A DNA stretch of 64,000 bases, from NCBI RefSeq assembly GCF_003324165.1, contig NW_025407878.1, positions 1-64,000 on the forward strand, in the 5' to 3' direction. Every line of letters starts with the position of its first letter. The stretch's first letter is position 1. Origin of the DNA: Naegleria lovaniensis. Its lineage: Eukaryota > Heterolobosea > Eutetramitea > Acrasida > Naegleriidae. Both the position numbers and the translations under genes were made by a program. The notes under the pieces were generated by a model. The model was not told where the DNA came from and did no database searches. It worked only from the letters and a program-made list of their open reading frames with translations. Below, piece by piece: positions 53,002 to 63,528 of this stretch.

Positions 53002-53815
53002 TCACCAATGCTTAAATATTCGGAATTGAGAGTCATTTGTTTCTGGTTTTTCAATTTGTTGTTTGTGATAAGTAATTCCTTCAATGGTGATATGCGTGTT
53101 GGATTGTTTGTTTTTGAAATTTTGCAGCAAGTTGTGTGGTTGATGTGTTCTGTTCCATTGCTGCTCCAATTTATCAAATTCCACAATGTCATTATTCGAA
53201 TATTGTTTCAATTTGAATTCTTTTGTAAGTAAAACTTTAATACCAGGTATATTCAAATTAAACAATAGAGTATGAATGGTTGGAGCTTCATATTCAGTAT
53301 CTGAAAGCATGGCAAAAGTACGACATGCTCTTTCAAATTCACCAATAACAATATAATTAATATGTTCTGGTGATGGGAAGCAACAATAATACTCATATGG
53401 TAATCTTGTGGATTGATCTTTCTCTTTGTTGAATTGTAAGCCAACAATTAAGGCACTTAAAAAATTATTGAGAGCATTCAAGAAATTTTCAGCGTTCAGA
53501 TTGGTGTTGGAGCCACAATATTGTCGAGCCACTCCATAAAAATTCTCGATCATATATTCTTGCAGTTGAAAAGGTAAAAATACTCTGTTGTTGGGTGATG
53601 ATTGAACTCTATACATTGTCAAACAAACCGATCATTAATAACAACAATAATGGATAATGACAATTTATCTACCTTGAAGTCGAACTATAAATTGACTCAT
53701 CATCATCTTCGATGTCAGTATTGTTATGATTTGTTTCTTTTTCTTTGAGGAAGATGCGAACGATTCCACAAAGCTCTTTTGTTATGAACATTTGTTTGAC
53801 ATCATCTTCAGTCAT
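53002..53815 (-). CDS. Hypothetical protein, two exons
   Basis: Exon 1 (53673-53815, from ATG 53815: 'MTEDDVKQMFITKELCGIV') joins exon 2 (53002-53608) across a 64-nt intron (GTAGAT...TATAG) in phase, giving 249 residues. Exon 2 has 'RVFLPFQLQEYMIENFYGVA', 'FLNALNNFLSALIVGL' and 'FERACRTFAMLSD'. Family unknown. Upstream on the same strand (53830-54060) a further coding-like stretch ('LTDIKFTPSDINSVIRIF') occurs in broken frames, so this may be the end of a longer decayed gene. Confidence 0.45.
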
Positions 53816-54237
53816 AATCTTGTTTTTACGTGAAATCTTTGGTTTGGATTATCATTTTCGGGTTGCATTCGGAAAGAAATCACTGCTTTGATGATGGATT
53901 TTGGAAGTGCAAATGACATGATCTCTTCATCATCAAATAAAAGACTTTAGAACAAGCAATGCTTCTGATAGCATTTTCTTCAAAAATACGAATTACTGAA
54001 TTGATGTCTGATGGTGTGAATTTTATATCGGTAAGATAGTCATAGAGAAGATGAAGATCAGAATTCGTTTCGTGGGTGTAAGTTGATGGTTGTCTAGCTC
54101 CACATTTGAATTCATTTCGTTCAAGGATAACATGCCAAGGCTTGTCCGGAATTGTTGTTGTTGCTTTGCATTTTTATTTTTAACAAAGTTTGTTGAAGGG
54201 CCCTCTCTTTCCAAACAGTAACCAGTGGTATGATGGA

Positions 54238-54347
54238 CCGAACAACCGATCACGAACCGAACACGGACCGATCACGAACCGATCACGGACCGAACAACCG
54301 ATCACGAACCGAACAACCGACACGAACCGAACACGGACCATCGATGA
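54238..54347. repeat. ACCGA-type minisatellite
   Basis: Tandem degenerate units built from GACCGAACAACCGATCACGA and its variants, about five copies, GC-richer than the surroundings. Confidence 0.85.
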
Positions 54348-54601
54348 TGGTAAAAGACAGGAATGACATGGACCAATGATGAGGAAAACAAATGCCCATT
54401 TATAAGAGAATTCCATCATTCGTATTCACGTTTGTCCTTCACAGTTGCAGGTGTGGCGAGAGCTTCAAAAATCACTTCTTGAACCTCGAATTTTCCCCTG
54501 TAGAGGTTTTAGGCCATTCTCAGCAAAATCAGAGCTGAGAGGCACTAACACGGATCATAAATAATTCAAAAATTCGGTTATTTTTACGGTCTAAGATGAT
54601 T

Positions 54602-54655
54602 GCGAGCACCGGTCATTTTGCGAGCAACCGGTCATTTTGCGAACAACCGGTAAAC
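54602..54655. repeat. Short CAACCGGTCATTTTGCGAG-type tandem repeat
   Basis: Three copies of a GCGAGCAACCGGTCATTTT unit, related in its ACCGGT core to the flanking repeats at 51725 and 55879. Confidence 0.7.
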
Positions 54656-54766
54656 AACTCACTATTAACAATAACAATAAATCAAGCATTTACATCCAAA
54701 GGGAATTGAACCAACACCATCTTTACTCTAATAGTACACTACAACACTTCGCTATTGGAACCTCTT

Positions 54767-55423
54767 TTAAGTGGGCACAGTTCTCCATTGACCGTCAAAC
54801 ACATCACCATCCAGTACAATGGAACCCGTAGGGTCAAAGAACTTAAAATGCACAAATGTTGGATTTTGATCAATATCAATCCAAGATCCAATGGCAAACC
54901 TATCATCACCTGGTTGAGTATTCTTCAAAATGAAATAGCCGCTACTGTCGTACAATGGTCTAAAATCAGGTGCTATCTCTGTTATTTTCCACAATTTACC
55001 AGATCGTTCTTTATATGCCCATAAAGAAAGACTTTGAATGGCCCTTGTTTTTGTGGTTGTGGCATTTATCGAAAACGGTATTAAAGGTGGGTCGTTTGAA
55101 GGAGGGTCCAGCTCTTGAGAGACCTCTTTGTATTCATAACTCTGGATATTGTTACCGACTGACATAGTCACAAACCTGGATATGTATAATAAAGGCTCAG
55201 ACCCAATTCTATACATATCTCTGATAGCAGGGTTGGAATATTGTGGCGAAACATACTTACTCTATGTTAAATACATGTACAAATGTTAATCTAGTAGAAG
55301 GATTGGATCTTGTGGGATAATGCACAACCAACGTCAAACCTGCAGCATACTCATGAGGGTTTGATTTAGACCAGAGTCTACCCACTTCTATTTGAGTTAT
55401 TCCTTGAGCATCACTCAGTGCAT
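54767..55423 (-). CDS. Hypothetical protein, 5'-incomplete, spliced
   Basis: An upstream exon (55261 to about 55423: 'ALSDAQGITQIEVGRLWSK', 'AGLTLVVHYPTRSNPSTRL') joins 54767-55220 across a 40-nt intron (GTAAGTATG...ATCAG) in phase at 'NIE|DMYRIGSEPLLYI'. The C-terminus contains 'FAIGSWIDIDQNPTF' and 'DPTGSIVLDGDVFDGQW'. The protein is strand-rich with no known family. The 5' end runs into an unrelated P-loop fragment, so the start is missing. Confidence 0.5.
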
Positions 55424-55560
55424 TGTTTTTCCTGTTCCAGGTGGTCCATATAATAAAATGGATGACACTGCTCTGATATCATATTGATGAATGAACGATG
55501 GCTCCTGATAAACATCCGTTCCTCTTGCATGGGCAGGGTTTTTTGCCGTGTTAAGGGACA
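55424..55560 (-). pseudogene. P-loop (AAA+-like) ATPase fragment
   Basis: One frame reads 'DIRAVSSILLYGPPGTGKTM', a textbook Walker A motif as in AAA+ ATPases, preceded by 'ARGTDVYQEPSFIHQY'. Stops lie shortly on both sides and no Walker B or other AAA+ part is seen, so it is an isolated relic. Confidence 0.65.
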
Positions 55561-55878
55561 CTTTTTTTCACCCTGTTGTCTATGAGTCTCTGACAGTAAG
55601 GATGAGATCCTTATTGGTATCACTAATGGTGTCACTATTGATGCAGGTGTTGAGAGCCTTTGGAAGGCTTGCACCATGTCAATGTTGATCATTGACCAAA
55701 TCTTTTACCGTGAGGCTAGTAGTTGCATAATGGGAGTTTATTCAAGACTCCAACAGGTACCATAGTGCGATGGTTAGAAATGAATTGAGTTTGAAGGGGA
55801 TTGGTGTATCAATGTGTCTACTAATACGTGTGGTAGAATAAACTCATAATTTCTAGATTTATTGTTGTCTTGGTGGAC

Positions 55879-56045
55879 AAATGCCAGTTTTCAAAACCGG
55901 TAATCGGTTTTTTTACGGGCAATCGATTTTTATTTGTCTGTTCTTTGTGACCGGTCCTGGACCTGTAATCGATTTTTTGACCGGTAATCAGTTCTTTAAC
56001 CGGTTTCCGGTTTTTTGAACGGCGACCAAGAATATTGCCTCAGCA
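55879..56045. repeat. ACCGGT-rich degenerate repeat, right copy
   Basis: The same repeat family as at 51725-51985, same orientation. The first 75 bp match 51747-51811 closely. Several ACCGGTAATC[A/G]GTTCTTT units follow. Confidence 0.8.
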
Positions 56046-56110
56046 AAGAGAGGACTTTTCAACACTCTGTTCAATAAGGACAACAATCTCTGAACCAAAC
56101 CAATTCGTCG

Positions 56111-56188
56111 AAAAATTACCTTGTGTTGTATATCATTACACTATCGTGACACGATTGTCTAAGACTATTTTAACACAAGGTAATTTTT
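56111..56188. mobile_element. 78-bp MITE-like element with perfect 17-bp inverted repeats
   Basis: AAAAATTACCTTGTGTT (56111-56127) is the exact reverse complement of 56172-56188. The 44-nt interior is non-coding. No clear target-site duplication. Size and structure fit a very short MITE or a hairpin. Confidence 0.6.
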
Positions 56189-56760
56189 AAAAGGAAAAAG
56201 TAATTAAAAACTTTACCTCAACAACAGAGGGTGTGATTGGAGAAAAAGGAATCTCTTCTTGCTCGGTTTACACTGGTGTTGCCAAATTACCTAGATCTGA
56301 GAGTGATGGTAGTAGTGTACTGGTGTAATGTATCTTTGGAATTCTCCACAAGGCTGTCCTGCTTATTTAACGAACAAATAATAACCAGCTTCCTACAAAG
56401 TCAACTGTGACAAGAACATTTATTTCGTATTAATAGTGTTTGTTATTTGTTGTTAAAGAGCTCTCGGATTTCATGCTCTCATCGAAAAAATCAGGTTTCA
56501 AAAGTTATTGCCGGTTTTCGTTTTCAAAAAGCGATTTCAGGTTTCAAAGTCATTCTTGTGAATTTTTTAATGAAATAAATATTCGTTCTTAGATCATCTT
56601 AGATTAATCTGTTGTGGATGAATTTTTCACAATAATCTGATGAGAAACAAAGTTGTTGTATGGTTGTTTGTTGGAATATTACTATTGTTGTCTGTCTCCA
56701 TGTGCTGGCTTTCAATTTTAAATTACAAAATCATGAATGCAAACAATCCACGAATGTATG
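56189..56760. other. Intergenic region
   Basis: AT-rich, no gene seen. Unlike the area to its left it shows no ACCGGT units. Confidence 0.5.
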
Positions 56761-57333
56761 TTACTTCTTTTCTTGTTTTTGTTTTTGTTTCTGCAATTGA
56801 TCTTGCGCTTTCTTGACCCAGACCAAGCGTTGTTTGTGAGCTTCGGTTTGAGTTGGTCGTTTGAATGCTCGGGCTGATACTTCTTCGGACGTTCCACCAT
56901 TTTGAAGCGAGCTTTGTGTAAAGCCAGGTATTTTGACATTCCAGTTCTTTTCAAGATGAAGTTGTAAATCTTTCACTTCCAATGTATCGGAGCCTCGATG
57001 TTTTGCTAGGGAGCAGGCAAATGTTGTTACAGATTCAATAAAGTCGTCGGCAATTTCAAGCAGTATCTGATGCCATGTAGTCAACGTTGAGGTTGTTGGA
57101 TGATGGCGACATATATGAGTATAAACAGCACGTAGTGGTTTTTCGGAAGTGTGATGATGATGATAATTGTGTGGGATTTGAATATATTATTCATCATCAT
57201 GGTAAATTGAAAAAATTCAGCCACCTACCTCTTCAACCTCGGGATCCAACGAATGTCTTGGATCAATTTGTTGGGTCATCTCTTGCAATTTACTCTTCTT
57301 CAACACGGTGCGATCATTGCTGTTGATGTTCAT
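56761..57333 (-). CDS. TAF12: TAF12, TFIID/SAGA histone-fold subunit
   Basis: Exon 1 (57229-57333: 'KSKLQEMTQQIDPRHSLDPE') joins exon 2 (56761-57066) across a 162-nt intron (GTAGGT...GGCATCAG) in phase at 'EVEE|ILLEIADDFIESV', which is the TAF12 signature. 'HRGSDTLEVKDLQLHLEKNW', then 'IPGF', and a late 'EAHKQR' also match. 136 residues: a minimal TAF12 with only the histone fold and a Lys/Gln tail. TAF12 pairs with TAF4 in TFIID (and Ada1 in SAGA) to help assemble Pol II initiation complexes. Confidence 0.9.
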
Positions 57334-57408
57334 TTTTTTTTTAATTTACAATTTGTATTTTTCAAACTTTAAGTTTAAAAATTTATTCACTTTCAATCGT
57401 TGGTCAAC

Positions 57409-58554
57409 TCAAGGTTGGTAATTATCATCATCCAACTCTCCTTCATAACCACAAACACACATTCGTGGAGAGTTGGTAATTTTGAAAATATTGTCTTTGA
57501 GACGATCACTACTTCTTTCACCGTCGTCTTCTTCATCTTCTTCATCACTGCTCTCTTTGGCACATTCCTCACATAATGGATATCTCGAGTCGGTTACCAT
57601 GCTTGCTTCCATATAAACAGCTGGAGATTTGCAATTGATGCATTTGTATTTCTGGGGTGCATTTCTTGCAATTAAGCGTGTGGCAGGTAATTTTGTATTG
57701 CTTTTCACAATTGAAATCAATTCCAATTCTAATGTGGTAGTTGTACCCATATCATACTCGTATGAAAATATCTTGCCAACGTCGTGACGATCGAAAATTC
57801 TGTACATTGGAGAATCGAGTGGCTTGTCTGAAAAGTGAGACAACATGAAAGGAAAAGCATTCATCACTGGTTGTGAATAAGTGGTACCCTCAATACGAAA
57901 TTGTGACAAGTGTCCACAACATTCACACCAGTATTTTCTTAGTAACGTGTCCAATTCTGTCATTTTGGAGTCAAAGGACATTTCAACAAATAGCCACATT
58001 TTGTTCCAATCATTCGCATATTTTGGACATACTCTAAATCTCATGATCACATCTTCACAAGGTTTGTTAGTGGAGAAGCTATTCAGCCGTGTACATGTTA
58101 AAATGTGATCTTTCATGGATTGTAATCCACCATTCACTTTTTCATTGCATCCACGACAGTATCCGTAAAATGTTGTTTGAAACTTGTCTCTCTTTTTTGA
58201 CTGTTCTTTCTGTGGAGGAAATAATAATTTCTTTTGACGTTTTAATTTTGAATTCCAAAACAAGTCAATCAATTGATCTTTGGGTAGAGAGGAAAGATCT
58301 TCTTCGGAGGATCTATTCCCTGTTTCAATCACTTCATTTTGGAATGGTAATCTTGATGAATCTGAGGGACGAGAGGATGATCCTGCACCATCGGAAGATT
58401 TATTCTTCTTGATCATGTGTTGAAGAAGAGTGTGTTGTGGAGTACTTGTGTCTTGATCGGACGAGTAAGAAGAGCCTGATGATGCTGATTCCGAATCATT
58501 GTCCTCTCTGGATCGTTTCTTATCGGCTGAGGTTGATGAAGACAAAATGCGCAT
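57409..58554 (-). CDS. pRiA4b ORF-3-like domain protein with zinc-binding motifs
   Basis: 381 residues from ATG 58554. Residues 1-130 are Ser/Asp/Lys-rich. A C-x2-C...H-x3-C finger follows ('YCRGCNEKV', 'HILTC'). Then a plasmid pRiA4b ORF-3-like fold: 'WLFVEMSFDSKMTELDTLL', 'FSYEYDMGTTTTLELELI'. CxxC pairs follow ('YKCINC', 'PLCEEC'), then an acidic stretch and a final 'CVCGYEG'. This domain is widespread in bacteria and protists; its role is unknown, and the fingers suggest a nucleic-acid-linked function. Confidence 0.75.
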   Translation of the reverse strand: MRILSSSTSADKKRSREDNDSESASSGSSYSSDQDTSTPQHTLLQHMIKKNKSSDGAGSSSRPSDSSRLPFQNEVIETGNRSSEEDLSSLPKDQLIDLFWNSKLKRQKKLLFPPQKEQSKKRDKFQTTFYGYCRGCNEKVNGGLQSMKDHILTCTRLNSFSTNKPCEDVIMRFRVCPKYANDWNKMWLFVEMSFDSKMTELDTLLRKYWCECCGHLSQFRIEGTTYSQPVMNAFPFMLSHFSDKPLDSPMYRIFDRHDVGKIFSYEYDMGTTTTLELELISIVKSNTKLPATRLIARNAPQKYKCINCKSPAVYMEASMVTDSRYPLCEECAKESSDEEDEEDDGERSSDRLKDNIFKITNSPRMCVCGYEGELDDDNYQP

Positions 58555-58738
58555 TTTTTTTTCAAAGTTGTTTTTTCAAAAGTTGAACTTTACGCTGCGT
58601 AAGGGTGTACATGAATCGTGTATTAGTAGTTAAGGGATCCACTGATGTTAAGGATGCAGTTATGTATGGTGGTCATGTATGGTGCAACTCGTAAAGAAGA
58701 ATGCATCTGTCTTTCTGACGATAAAAGATTTATTAATG

Positions 58739-59023
58739 TCAGTCAAACAGAGAAGCAACATACAACTCGCACATGGAAGGCGACAAAGTTGAGGAATCTT
58801 CCTCGAAGGAGAAGTCATGAAGATCTTGAAAGACCATGTTCTGTAATCGTTCCTGAGATATTACACTTGGAAGCAGGTAATATTCTTCAAAATCTGTCTT
58901 CATGTCCATTGACGAAGAGGAAGCAGTAGGTGGAGATGTAGACACAGCTTCTATCCTCACCAATAGTAGAATCTCTTGAGGAAAAACACAAGGTGGTGTT
59001 TTGAACAAGTTTTCCAAATCCAT
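58739..59023 (-). CDS. Small acidic protein, tandem family member 1
   Basis: 94 residues from ATG 59023. Shared family pattern: an N-terminal 'MDLENLFKTPPCVFPQE', a middle 'FEEYYLLPSVISQERLQNM' and a C-terminal 'SPSMCELYVASLFD'. Two related genes follow at 59960 and 61143. No known domain; no membrane segment. It lies next to a 10-base assembly gap. Confidence 0.65.
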   Translation of the reverse strand: MDLENLFKTPPCVFPQEILLLVRIEAVSTSPPTASSSSMDMKTDFEEYYLLPSVISQERLQNMVFQDLHDFSFEEDSSTLSPSMCELYVASLFD

Positions 59024-59040
59024 GTTACAATCTTTGACTC

Positions 59041-59050
59041 NNNNNNNNNN
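59041..59050. other. Assembly gap (10 N)
   Basis: Ten unknown bases; real length may differ. The gap lies just upstream of tandem family member 1. Confidence 0.99.
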
Positions 59051-59959
59051 ATTCAAAGGAACAATAAAGGAGCTTTGAACTCCTCCTCAAATAACAGTCG
59101 TGTTTGAACTTGCGAAATGTCCACGAATTTTTTTAAGTCGCATGTTTTAAGTACCTGGGTCTTAAACATAGGTAACTATTTGCCCTGCCCAACTTCAATA
59201 AATTGTTTCAATCTCTCTCAACCGCAGAAATAAAAAGAGAGGTAATAAACAATATATTTAATAACTACATGGTATCACGCCATGTTTATCTAGCACATAC
59301 ATTATTTTTGTTAATGCTATCCACACTACTACTAGTCGCCAGAAGAAACTTTACGTGACACCGTCCACAATAAAACGTCGATAATTCAAATGTTGAAAAA
59401 CCTGAGAAGAAGCCGACATCAACTCGAAAAGAAACATTCAGTGGTTAGAGGAAAAAAGCATCTCACCCTTTATTGTATCCAGGATTGCTCTCCCTTTGTT
59501 GTTAGGAACCCTATGAAGAACATACTGGTATTCTTTTTCTTGGCAAATCAACTCTATTTCTAATTCGAGACCTTTAGAACAATCCTTGCTTTATTTTCGC
59601 CATCTTTTCGTTGATGGACTTAACTCGTTCTGTTTGCTGCAGTTACTCAACACAAGCAACTAATCTGTTAACATTGGAAGTTGTTAGCAGTCAACGACCC
59701 GAAATTTAAATGCTGTAAGACATGAACAAGGAAGAGCCAATCTTTCCTCAATTCATGTATAATGCACAGTTATTGTATGTAATGAAAATCTCGGTATCCA
59801 TGTTCTCATGGCCGCATGAACGACTAGAAGACCCAATTTGGAAGTTTCCCTAAAAAGGAAACGTCAAGTTGAGATGCAATCTTTGCATTGTTGCTGCCAT
59901 CGATCCACTTTCATACTTTGACAATACAGTCATCTGAGTACAATAAACATTTATTACTG
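59051..59959. other. Spacer between tandem family members 1 and 2
   Basis: About 900 nt with no supported gene, RNA or repeat. Confidence 0.5.
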
Positions 59960-60255
59960 TCAATCAAACAGAGCAGCAACATACGACCCGCACATGGAAG
60001 GCGACGAAGATGACAACTCTTCCTCGAAAGAGAGGTCTTGAGGATCTTCAAAGACCATGTTCTGTATTCGTTCCTGAGGTATTACACATGGAAGCATGTA
60101 ATACTCTTCAAAATCTGTGTTCATGTCTATCAAAGAAGGAGTTGAAGACTCTACATCAAATTCCAAGGTTATACGTGGACCAAGAAACCTAACAAACGGC
60201 AGCATGTCTTGGGGAATACACAAGGTAGTGTATTGAACAGCTCTTCTAAATCCAT
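59960..60255 (-). CDS. Small acidic protein, tandem family member 2 (frame-broken)
   Basis: ATG 60255 opens 'MDLEELFNTLPCVF', then one base is missing near 60225. The continuation 'IPQDMLPFVRFLG' and 'FEEYYMLPCVIPQERIQNM' lies in the next frame and ends 'SPSMCGSYVAALFD'. Very similar to member 1 at the C-terminus (about 75% identity by eye), so it is a recent duplicate. Confidence 0.65.
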
Positions 60256-61142
60256 GTTAATGACTTGACCCGAGTGTGAAAATCGTTGTGTTTCTTTTTT
60301 TTTTCTTTGTTTTCTCATATTTCCAAAATGTAAAGATCATCTTTCGTTCAGACGTGTGTGAAAAAACAAGAATGGGGCTCTTTGGAAGAGTATATCATTG
60401 GATAGTGGTACCAGGAAAACCTTCTCGTTATTAACATGATATGTTAATCGAGCAATCATCCACGACCTGTAAAGCAGACGTGGCTGACTCAGTTGAACCC
60501 GGTTAACCAGGAAAATTGTAAATGATCTATTTTGAACCTTTTATAACACCAAGTTAGATGTCATAGGTTCAGTGTTTTGTGATCATGATAAGGGGTTCTG
60601 AAGAAAAGCTGTTCTCAATGCACCTTTCTGCATTTTAAACGTGTGTTTAGTTACAACATTTGAAATTTACATGAAAATGGGAGTCGTACTTTCTGAAACC
60701 ATTAACCGTTCTAACTGTCTAACTTCTCAAAACGTTGGAGAAATCCAGCACTTTTTAAATAGCACTGAAAGATGGGCATCAACTTTAAAAAAGAGTATCA
60801 TTGAATGCTGCAGACTGCTTCTGTTCCGCTATGGAGCTCCGTTTCATTCAACTATTCTCATCAAGGTTGTTGCAAAGTTTGACCCAACTGTTCGGAAGCA
60901 AATTAATCCTTGTTTTCCTATCGGGTTGTATTGATTTACTTGGTTTTCCAGAGCAACAAAGACTGTCACTCCTCCACCAGTGTCATTACCGCTCCATTGC
61001 ACACTTATTCCTTTCCCTTCTCCACACTGTCTGAATTACCCCTCCCCTGCACAATCAGGGGGATGCTCAACTATGACAACGTTGCAGCTCGTTCATTACA
61101 TTTGCGAAACCTTTTCTCAAATTTGAGCGGAGTTGTTCAACA
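60256..61142. other. Spacer between tandem family members 2 and 3
   Basis: About 890 nt. A + strand open stretch from ATG 60671 to 60934 has no recognised product and may be chance. Confidence 0.4.
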
Positions 61143-61532
61143 TCATAGTGAAACGTTGTTGTTTATTATTACTATTGTTTGTCGCTTGATCCAATGTCTA
61201 ACCAAAGTAACTAAATTGAATTTTTTGCTGTCATTCCAAAAGACCAACAATGTCGATAGGCACATTGAAGGGGACATAGGAGATGAACAAGCGTTGTCCA
61301 AATCAACAAAGATCAAGCCATGTAATCTTTCCTGTGGTGTCACGAACGGAAGCATGAAATATTCTTCAACAGCTGTTCTCGTGTCTTGGAAGTACATCAT
61401 GTCAGCATTAGGTGACGATTGAGAAACGACATCAAACGCCAAGAATAACTCTTCCCCGACAAACCTAAGAAACGGAAGTGTCTCCAGAGGTATCACACAC
61501 GGTAGTGAGTTGAATAATTCTTCAAAATCCAT
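61143..61532 (-). CDS. Small protein, tandem family member 3 (diverged)
   Basis: 129 residues from ATG 61532: 'MDFEELFNSLPCVIPLE', 'VEEYFMLPFVTPQERLHGL' and 'SPSMC', as in the two neighbours, but with a different, longer basic C-terminus after 'LSTLLVFW'. The altered end may reflect loss of the original stop. Function unknown. Confidence 0.6.
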   Translation of the reverse strand: MDFEELFNSLPCVIPLETLPFLRFVGEELFLAFDVVSQSSPNADMMYFQDTRTAVEEYFMLPFVTPQERLHGLIFVDLDNACSSPMSPSMCLSTLLVFWNDSKKFNLVTLVRHWIKRQTIVIINNNVSL

Positions 61533-61725
61533 GGCCTTCGGGTCTTCAAGTCACTTTGGCAAGAGGAAATGAATTGGAAATAATTTTTGATGTGTGAAAG
61601 TTGTTGATTTTGGGGACTTTTTTTTGGCTCTCAAGAATGAACGATTTCAGCGAGTGTCTGTAATAACCTTGTTTGGACAACACCGAGTCAAGAAAAGCTA
61701 GGATCATTGGAAGTTTATTTGCAAC

Positions 61726-62031
61726 ATGCAGTCGTTCAGGTTGTCAAGATTACCTAACGATGGTCATTTTGATGATTTATCAAAACAGTGGGTTTACAAC
61801 GACAACAATGATTCCGCAAGCGACACGTTGTCCCAAAAAGGAGTTGCAACAGGCACCTTTGGTGGCACTTGCCAATTTATTGTTCATTATATAAACTTCG
61901 TCTTGCTCAATTGGAAAAGCAAACGAGCGACTTGGAGTCGGCCAAAGGAAATTGTTTGAGATTCTTTCTGGACAGTGTTCTTCTTTGCCTTTCTTCCAAC
62001 TCCCACTTCATCGAAATCATTGTCTTCAACA
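61726..62031 (+). CDS. Small hypothetical protein, possibly frame-broken
   Basis: ATG 61726 opens 'MQSFRLSRLPNDGHFDDLSK'. Near 61890 a neighbouring frame carries better coding sequence with a short coiled coil ('YKLRLAQLEKQTSDLESAKG'). One base change would unite the two. A GTAAG-like donor occurs near 62034. No family recognised. Confidence 0.35.
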
Positions 62032-62258
62032 ATGGTAAGTTTCAATTCTATCCTCACAGTAAAAACATACTCGATTTATGCTGCTTTTTGACAATGGATG
62101 GCTGAGTTGTGTGTTCAAGTATTGCACTGTTGCATGGAATCGAATGTTTGGCGCCCAATTCTACATTTTGCGCCTTCAAATACAACAAAAAAAAAACCTC
62201 ATCTTCACCATCGAATACATTACCTCACCAACATACATCCTCACCCAATCATAACAAG

Positions 62259-62777
62259 ATGCAAAAATACGCCACCAAGAAAACAACCACCGGAACTACA
62301 AGCGGAAGTAGCAAACAAAAGGTACAAATTGAACTCACAGATGAGCAACGACAAGAAATTAAAGAAGCCTTTGATTTGTTCGATATGGACGGATCCGGTA
62401 AAATTGATGCCAAAGAACTGAAGGTTGCTATGAGAGCTCTCGGTTTTGAGCCCAAAAAGGAGGAAATCAAGAAGATGATTTCTGGAATTGATAACGGCTC
62501 TGGTAAAATAGATTTTAACGACTTCCTGCAATTAATGACTGCAAAAATGAGTGAAAAGGACTCCCATGCGGAAATTATGAAAGCCTTCCGTTTGTTTGAT
62601 GAAGATGATACAGGCTACATAACGTTTGCCAATTTGAAGAGAGTGGCCAAGGATTTGGGTGAGAACATGACCGATGAGGAGTTGAGAGAAATGATTGAAG
62701 AAGCTGATCGATCTAACTCGGGACAAATTTCGAAAGAAGATTTCCTCCGTATCATGAAAAAGACCAATCTCTTTTAA
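62259..62777 (+). CDS. Centrin
   Basis: 172 residues from ATG 62259, the usual centrin length. A basic Thr/Ser-rich N-terminus is followed by four EF-hands: '[20 protein letters not shown]' (complete loop), '[15 protein letters not shown]' (one residue short), '[19 protein letters not shown]' and '[19 protein letters not shown]'. '[17 protein letters not shown]' is the classic centrin block. It acts at basal bodies and centrioles, which Naegleria builds de novo when it becomes a flagellate; also possible roles in DNA repair and mRNA export. A centrin gene is consistent with an organism that makes flagella. Confidence 0.93.
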   Translation: MQKYATKKTTTGTTSGSSKQKVQIELTDEQRQEIKEAFDLFDMDGSGKIDAKELKVAMRALGFEPKKEEIKKMISGIDNGSGKIDFNDFLQLMTAKMSEKDSHAEIMKAFRLFDEDDTGYITFANLKRVAKDLGENMTDEELREMIEEADRSNSGQISKEDFLRIMKKTNLF

Positions 62778-63066
62778 TTTGTAATTTGAATCTAGTTTGA
62801 ATTGCAATCATTCTCTTGCATGATTCCGAATGTCATTCTCTTCATCCAATAACCAAAATCATTTTTTTATTGGAAATGATAATTTTGTAAATTTATTTTC
62901 AACGATCGTTCCGAACGAAGAATTAATTTAATTTCACATGCTGCCCAACCACCATCAATAAACCTGTTTTGTGATGAGCATCTATTCATTAAAAGCTTTG
63001 TGATGATACCACATCCAAGGAGGGCAGCCGACTCCCAAACATGTTTTTAACCCAATCCCAAAAAAA

Positions 63067-63528
63067 ATGCACAGCAGCAAGGCACCCAAGATCAACACTC
63101 CAACCTATCAAAATGCCAACAAGGGTGTCTCGAACCAGCAGCAAGAACAAGAACAGGACTTGAAAAAACTCGAGCAAATGTACAAACATAAATTCAGTTG
63201 GATGGATGATAGTGTGGATATTCGGGATGAATGTCCCATGTGTATGCTCTACATCAATTCACCTTGTTATGAGACTTTTATGGAATATAACAAGGCTGAC
63301 GATGACAAAACTGAATTCAAGACCTCTCTCCGACAAGCATCGGAATCATCCAAGGACAAGGAAATGGAATACAAGTTATATGTCAAGAAGGCCGATCTAG
63401 CTTGGGATCGTTTGATGAAATGTGTAACTCCTATTCAATCCACATTTTTGCACAGACAAGATGAATTACAGACTTATATGAAATCAGTCAAGGAATTTGA
63501 AAAGGAAGTCTTTAAAAACAACAATTAA
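63067..63528 (+). CDS. GCK-domain-like protein
   Basis: 153 residues from ATG 63067 after an A-run. A Gln/Lys-rich N-terminus precedes a Cys-containing helical domain: 'DECPMCMLYINSPCYETFME', a long Lys/Glu helix, and 'LMKCVTP'. The spacing of CxxC...C and a later KC resembles the GCK domain of algae, plants and protists, whose role is unknown. The assignment is moderate. Confidence 0.55.
   Translation: MHSSKAPKINTPTYQNANKGVSNQQQEQEQDLKKLEQMYKHKFSWMDDSVDIRDECPMCMLYINSPCYETFMEYNKADDDKTEFKTSLRQASESSKDKEMEYKLYVKKADLAWDRLMKCVTPIQSTFLHRQDELQTYMKSVKEFEKEVFKNNN

Noticed and set aside
51725-56045. Flanking direct repeats as long terminal repeats of a retroelement
   Set aside because: No reverse transcriptase, integrase, capsid or primer-binding features are seen inside; the repeats are internally repetitive and look like minisatellite.
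60671-60934. Open stretch of 88 codons between tandem family members 2 and 3
   Set aside because: No recognisable product, biased composition, no supporting signals; kept as spacer.
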